Source: Anaerolineales bacterium (GTDB lineage Bacteria; Chloroflexota; Anaerolineae; Anaerolineales; UBA6663). From it: 8,136 nt of DNA. Position numbers and translations under genes: made by a program. The stretch lies in NCBI GenBank assembly GCA_017999235.1, contig JAGOBN010000148.1:1-8136 (forward strand), read 5' to 3'. Positions 5,709-8,136 of the stretch are shown piece after piece. Position 1 is the stretch's first letter. The number at the start of each line of letters is the position of its first letter. The notes below the pieces were generated by a model. It did no database searches and had not been told where the DNA came from. It was given only the letters and a program-made list of their open reading frames with translations.

Positions 5709-6206
5709 ATGGCCGAGACCTCCGCCCACTTTCGAGTCCGGGTGACCAAAGATTACACGGTCTTCTGCGCCGGCCACTTCATCACCTACGAGGGCGATAA
5801 GTGCGAGAGCCTGCACGGCCACAACTACCGGGCCGCCGCCAGCGTGGAGGGCGCGCTGGGCGAAGACCACTATGTATATGATTTCACGCGGCTCAAGAAG
5901 CAGCTGCGCGCCATCTGTGACCGGCTGGATCACAAGATGCTCCTGCCCCTGCACAACCCCCGGCTGACCGTGGCCGCCGGCGACGCCGAAGTCACCGTCC
6001 ACTACGGGGCCAAGCGTTACATCTTCCCGCGTTCGGATGCCGTGCTGCTGCCCATCCCCAACACCACCGCCGAAATGCTGGCCGAGTGGATCCTGGGCGA
6101 GCTGGCGGAGGGGCTGCAGCCGGCCGCCGCGCCGGGCGTGCGCGCCGTGGAGGTTGAAGTGGAAGAGTCCTTCGGTCAGGCGGCCGTGTGCCGGCGTACG
6201 TTCTAA
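5709..6206 (+). CDS. COG0720 pterin enzyme with CExxHGH motif (QueD/PTPS family; likely FolB substitute)
   Basis: The protein has 165 residues from ATG 5709. The T-fold family signature is clear: zinc ligands H23, H36 and H38 (in CAGHF and LHGHNY), C32 in CxxxHGH, LDHK at 73-76 with D74 and H75, and EVEVEESFG at 148-155 with the pterin-anchoring Glu. QueD enzymes (6-carboxytetrahydropterin synthase, queuosine pathway) have CxxxHGH, whereas PTPS-III enzymes that replace dihydroneopterin aldolase FolB have ExxHGH. This protein has both, as CESLHGH (32-38). With folK and folP directly downstream and no folB in view, I infer that it makes 6-hydroxymethyldihydropterin for FolK, perhaps with QueD activity too. 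It is longer than E. coli QueD (about 120 residues) because of an insert at about 84-118 (from NPRLTVAAGDAEVT to FPRSDAVLLPIPN). It lies 14 bases after the binding-protein gene and 12 bases before folK. Confidence 0.88.
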   Translation: MAETSAHFRVRVTKDYTVFCAGHFITYEGDKCESLHGHNYRAAASVEGALGEDHYVYDFTRLKKQLRAICDRLDHKMLLPLHNPRLTVAAGDAEVTVHYGAKRYIFPRSDAVLLPIPNTTAEMLAEWILGELAEGLQPAAAPGVRAVEVEVEESFGQAAVCRRTF

Positions 6207-6218
6207 CCCGGACGGCGC

Positions 6219-6713
6219 ATGGCCACGGTCTATCTCGGCTTAGGCACCAATCTGGGCGACCGCGCCGGAAATCTGCGGCAGGCCCTGGCCGCGCTCGCCC
6301 CGCAGCTCACGGTCACGCGCCTCTCCACGTGCTATGAGAGCGAGCCGGCCTACGTCCTCGATCAACCCCGCTTCTACAACATAGCCGCGCAGGCCGAGAC
6401 CGCCCTAACGCCTCTGGACGTCCTGCGCCACCTCAAACGCCTGGAAGCCGAGCTGGGCCGCGTCGCCAGCCGGCGCTTTGGGCCGCGCCTCATCGACCTG
6501 GACCTGCTGCTCTACGACGCGGTGGTGCTGGATACCCCCGAGCTCACCCTGCCGCATCCGCGCCTGGCGGAGCGCGCCTTTGTGCTGGTGCCGCTGGCGG
6601 AGATTGCGCCGGCCGTGGTGCCGCCGGGGCAGGGCTGGACCCTGGCACAGCTGCGCGACCACCTGGGCGCGACCGCCAGTATGCTCTGGCCGGTGGAGAT
6701 TCAACTGACATGA
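6219..6713 (+). CDS. folK: 2-amino-4-hydroxy-6-hydroxymethyldihydropteridine pyrophosphokinase
   Basis: This 164-residue protein transfers pyrophosphate from ATP to 6-hydroxymethyl-7,8-dihydropterin, the step before dihydropteroate synthase. The N-terminus VYLGLGTNLGDR (4-15) and YESEP (39-43) are typical. The HPPK signature RRFGPRLIDLDLLLYD (85-100) carries the Mg-binding D93 and D95, and LPHPRLAERAFVLVPLAEI (111-129) is the conserved C-terminal block. The length matches the family. Only a weak GGAC ribosome binding site precedes the ATG, so translation may be coupled to the pterin-enzyme gene, whose stop is 12 bases upstream. The TGA stop overlaps the folP ATG (ATGA). Identification is confident. 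Confidence 0.95.
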   Translation: MATVYLGLGTNLGDRAGNLRQALAALAPQLTVTRLSTCYESEPAYVLDQPRFYNIAAQAETALTPLDVLRHLKRLEAELGRVASRRFGPRLIDLDLLLYDAVVLDTPELTLPHPRLAERAFVLVPLAEIAPAVVPPGQGWTLAQLRDHLGATASMLWPVEIQLT

Positions 6714-7600
6714 CCCCGCTGACTTTAGGCGCGACGACGCTGGCCTGGGGCCGGCAGACGTACGTGATGGGCATCGTCAACGCCACGCCCGATTCGTTTT
6801 CGGGTGATGGTTTAGCGCGCGGCGGCGATTGGGTGGCGGCGGCCGTGGCCCAGGGCGAGGCCCAGGCGGCGGCCGGCGCGCATCTCCTGGATGTGGGCGG
6901 GGAATCCACCCGGCCGGGCAGCGCGCCCACGCCGCTGGCGGAGGAGCTGGCACGCGTGATCCCGGTGATCAAGGCATTGGCTCAGCGCGTGGCCGTGCCG
7001 ATCTCCGTGGACACTTACAAAGCCGAGGTGGCGCGCCAGGCCGTGGCAGCCGGCGCCACCCTCATCAACGACGTGTGGGGGCTGCGGATGGACCCCGAGC
7101 TGGCGCGCGTGGCGGCCGAGTCGGGCGCCGGCGTGGTGCTGATGCACAACCGCAGCCAGCCCAAGGACGCCGTCCAGGAAGCGCGGCTGGGCGGCCGCTA
7201 TGTGGGCGTCCAGTACGCGGATCTGTTCGCGGACATCCGCCGCGAACTGCGGGCGAGCGTGGATCTGGCGCTGGCGGCCGGCGTGGACCCGGCGCGGATC
7301 ATCCTCGATCCCGGCATTGGCTTTGGCAAGACCGTCGAGCAGAACCTGGCGCTGGTGCGCGGCTTCGGGGAATTCCGGGCGTTGGGCTACCCGCTGCTGG
7401 CCGGCCCGTCGCGCAAATCCTTCATCGGGTACACGCTTAACCTGCCGCCCGACCAGCGGGCGGAAGGCACCGCCGCCGTGGTGGCGCTGTGCATCCAGCA
7501 GGGCGCGGATATCGTGCGCGTCCATGATGTGGCCCTGATCAGCCGCGTGGCGCGCATGGCCGACGCCGTGGTGCGCGCGGCCCCGGCCGGCCCGGCGTGA
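6710..7600 (+). CDS. folP: Dihydropteroate synthase
   Basis: This 296-residue TIM-barrel enzyme condenses the FolK product with p-aminobenzoate to give dihydropteroate and is the classical sulfonamide target. Visible motifs, in order, are MGIVNATPDSFSGDG (20-34, N24 binds Mg), LLDVGGESTRPGS (59-71, pABA/pterin loop 2), ISVDTYKAEVA (98-108), INDVWG (119-124), DPGIGFGKTVEQN (200-212), GPSRKSFIG (232-240, with the pterin-binding Lys K236) and VRVHDV (269-274). Loop 1 reads SFSGDG rather than the SFSDGG of E. coli, a natural variant in many lineages. It overlaps folK by four bases (ATGA), and a GGAG sits 11 bases upstream inside folK. Its TGA stop overlaps the GTG of the next gene. I see no sign of a resistance variant or a recent transfer. 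Confidence 0.95.
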   Translation: MTPLTLGATTLAWGRQTYVMGIVNATPDSFSGDGLARGGDWVAAAVAQGEAQAAAGAHLLDVGGESTRPGSAPTPLAEELARVIPVIKALAQRVAVPISVDTYKAEVARQAVAAGATLINDVWGLRMDPELARVAAESGAGVVLMHNRSQPKDAVQEARLGGRYVGVQYADLFADIRRELRASVDLALAAGVDPARIILDPGIGFGKTVEQNLALVRGFGEFRALGYPLLAGPSRKSFIGYTLNLPPDQRAEGTAAVVALCIQQGADIVRVHDVALISRVARMADAVVRAAPAGPA

Positions 7601-8136
7601 AGCCGCCGGCCGCCAGCCGCCGCGTGGTCATCACGGGCCTGGGCCTGATCAGCCCGGTGGGCCTGGACGTGCCGGCCGCTTGGGCGAACGTGCTGGCCGG
7701 CCGCTCGGGGGTCCGCGCCCTCACCCTCTTTGACACCGCCGCCTTCCGCGTCAAGATCGCGGGCGAGGCCTGGGGCTTCAACCCCACCGACCACCTGACC
7801 GCCAAAGAAGCGCGCCGCGCCGACCGCAACGTGCAGTTTGCGCTGGCGGCCGCGCGCCAGGCGCTGACCCACGCGCGGCTGGCGATCACCGCCGCCAACG
7901 CCGACGACATCGGCGTGCTGATCGGCAGCGGCGCCGCCGGCATCTGGACCTACACCGCCCAGCAGAAAATCATGGACGAGCACGGCCCCAGCCGGCTCAG
8001 CCCGTTGTTGATCACCATGATCACGGTGGATTCGGCCGCGGTGCAGGTGAGCATCCAGACCGGCGCCCGCGGCCCCAACTTTGGTTTGGCGGCGGCGTGC
8101 GCCACGGGCGGGGATGCCCTGGGCGAAGCTTATGAG
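7597..8136 (+). CDS. fabF: Beta-ketoacyl-ACP synthase II, N-terminal part (3' end outside window)
   Basis: The frame is open from GTG 7597 to the window end, giving 180 residues of a protein that normally has about 410. It starts MKPPAASRRVVITGLGLISP, the usual thiolase-fold N-terminus of FabF-type condensing enzymes. The nucleophile region AAACATGGDALGEA holds the active-site Cys at residue 168, and the preceding block VDSAAVQVSIQTGARGPN matches the family. The catalytic histidines lie beyond the window. The enzyme extends acyl-ACP with malonyl-ACP in fatty acid synthesis. The GTG lies in a GTGA overlap with the folP stop and has no ribosome binding site of its own, which suggests translational coupling. 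An in-frame GTG at 7624 would cut the conserved start. A polyketide-type ketosynthase cannot be fully excluded without the rest. Confidence 0.88.
   Translation, partial: MKPPAASRRVVITGLGLISPVGLDVPAAWANVLAGRSGVRALTLFDTAAFRVKIAGEAWGFNPTDHLTAKEARRADRNVQFALAAARQALTHARLAITAANADDIGVLIGSGAAGIWTYTAQQKIMDEHGPSRLSPLLITMITVDSAAVQVSIQTGARGPNFGLAAACATGGDALGEAYE

Noticed and set aside
6737..6820. Sulfonamide-resistance type dihydroteroate synthase
   Set aside because: The SFSGDG variant in loop 1 is a normal lineage difference. The gene sits in a chromosomal folate run with no mobile element nearby, and no resistance-type insertion is seen.
1..8136. CRISPR arrays, tRNA or rRNA genes, IS ends, phage genes
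   Set aside because: I read both strands and saw no regularly spaced repeats, tRNA-like arms, transposase motifs or inverted terminal repeats; GGCCGG-rich repeats reflect base composition.

Overview
The window is GC-rich, tightly packed bacterial DNA with no sign of mobile elements. It looks like ordinary chromosome from a deep-branching, menaquinone-using bacterium. My best guess is Chloroflexota (an Anaerolineae-like lineage). The reasons are the gene styles, a small DUF6800-like basic protein, a GTG start, and secG directly followed by a lone peptide-binding-type protein. The taxonomic call is inference and would need a search to confirm.

Layout: (1) Bases 1-1065, minus strand, hold the N-terminal 355 residues of a membrane-anchored GAF-domain signalling protein. 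Its output domain lies outside the window. (2) Bases 1263-1430, plus strand, encode a 55-residue, very basic protein with a strong ribosome binding site, closed by a clear intrinsic terminator at 1461-1505. (3) Bases 1503-2414, minus strand, encode MenA, the membrane prenyltransferase of menaquinone synthesis. (4) Bases 2521-3600, plus strand, encode a Ca2+/H+ antiporter, divergent from menA, with the two promoters overlapping in a 106-base gap. (5) Bases 3679-3909, plus strand, encode SecG behind a near-consensus extended -10 promoter and followed by a terminator-like hairpin. (6) Bases 4000-8136, plus strand, form one tight run: a family 5 solute-binding protein, a COG0720 pterin enzyme, folK, folP and the start of a fabF-type ketosynthase. 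Gaps are 14 and 12 bases, then two 4-base stop/start overlaps.

The most interesting part is the folate run. It carries folK and folP but no folB in the visible part. In the place where a dihydroneopterin aldolase is needed it has a COG0720 protein whose active-site motif is CExxHGH. That motif combines the Cys of the queuosine enzyme QueD (CxxxHGH) with the Glu of the PTPS-III enzymes (ExxHGH) that replace FolB. The natural reading is that this protein feeds 6-hydroxymethyldihydropterin to FolK and FolP, perhaps while also serving queuosine synthesis. The second oddity is that a terminator-like hairpin ends only 8 to 16 bases before the start codon of the binding-protein gene, which has no visible ribosome binding site. 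Expression of the whole folate run may therefore depend on read-through from secG.

I saw no CRISPR array, tRNA, rRNA, IS element or phage gene, and no stretch over 300 bases without a gene. Nothing here clearly amounts to a wholly undescribed system.
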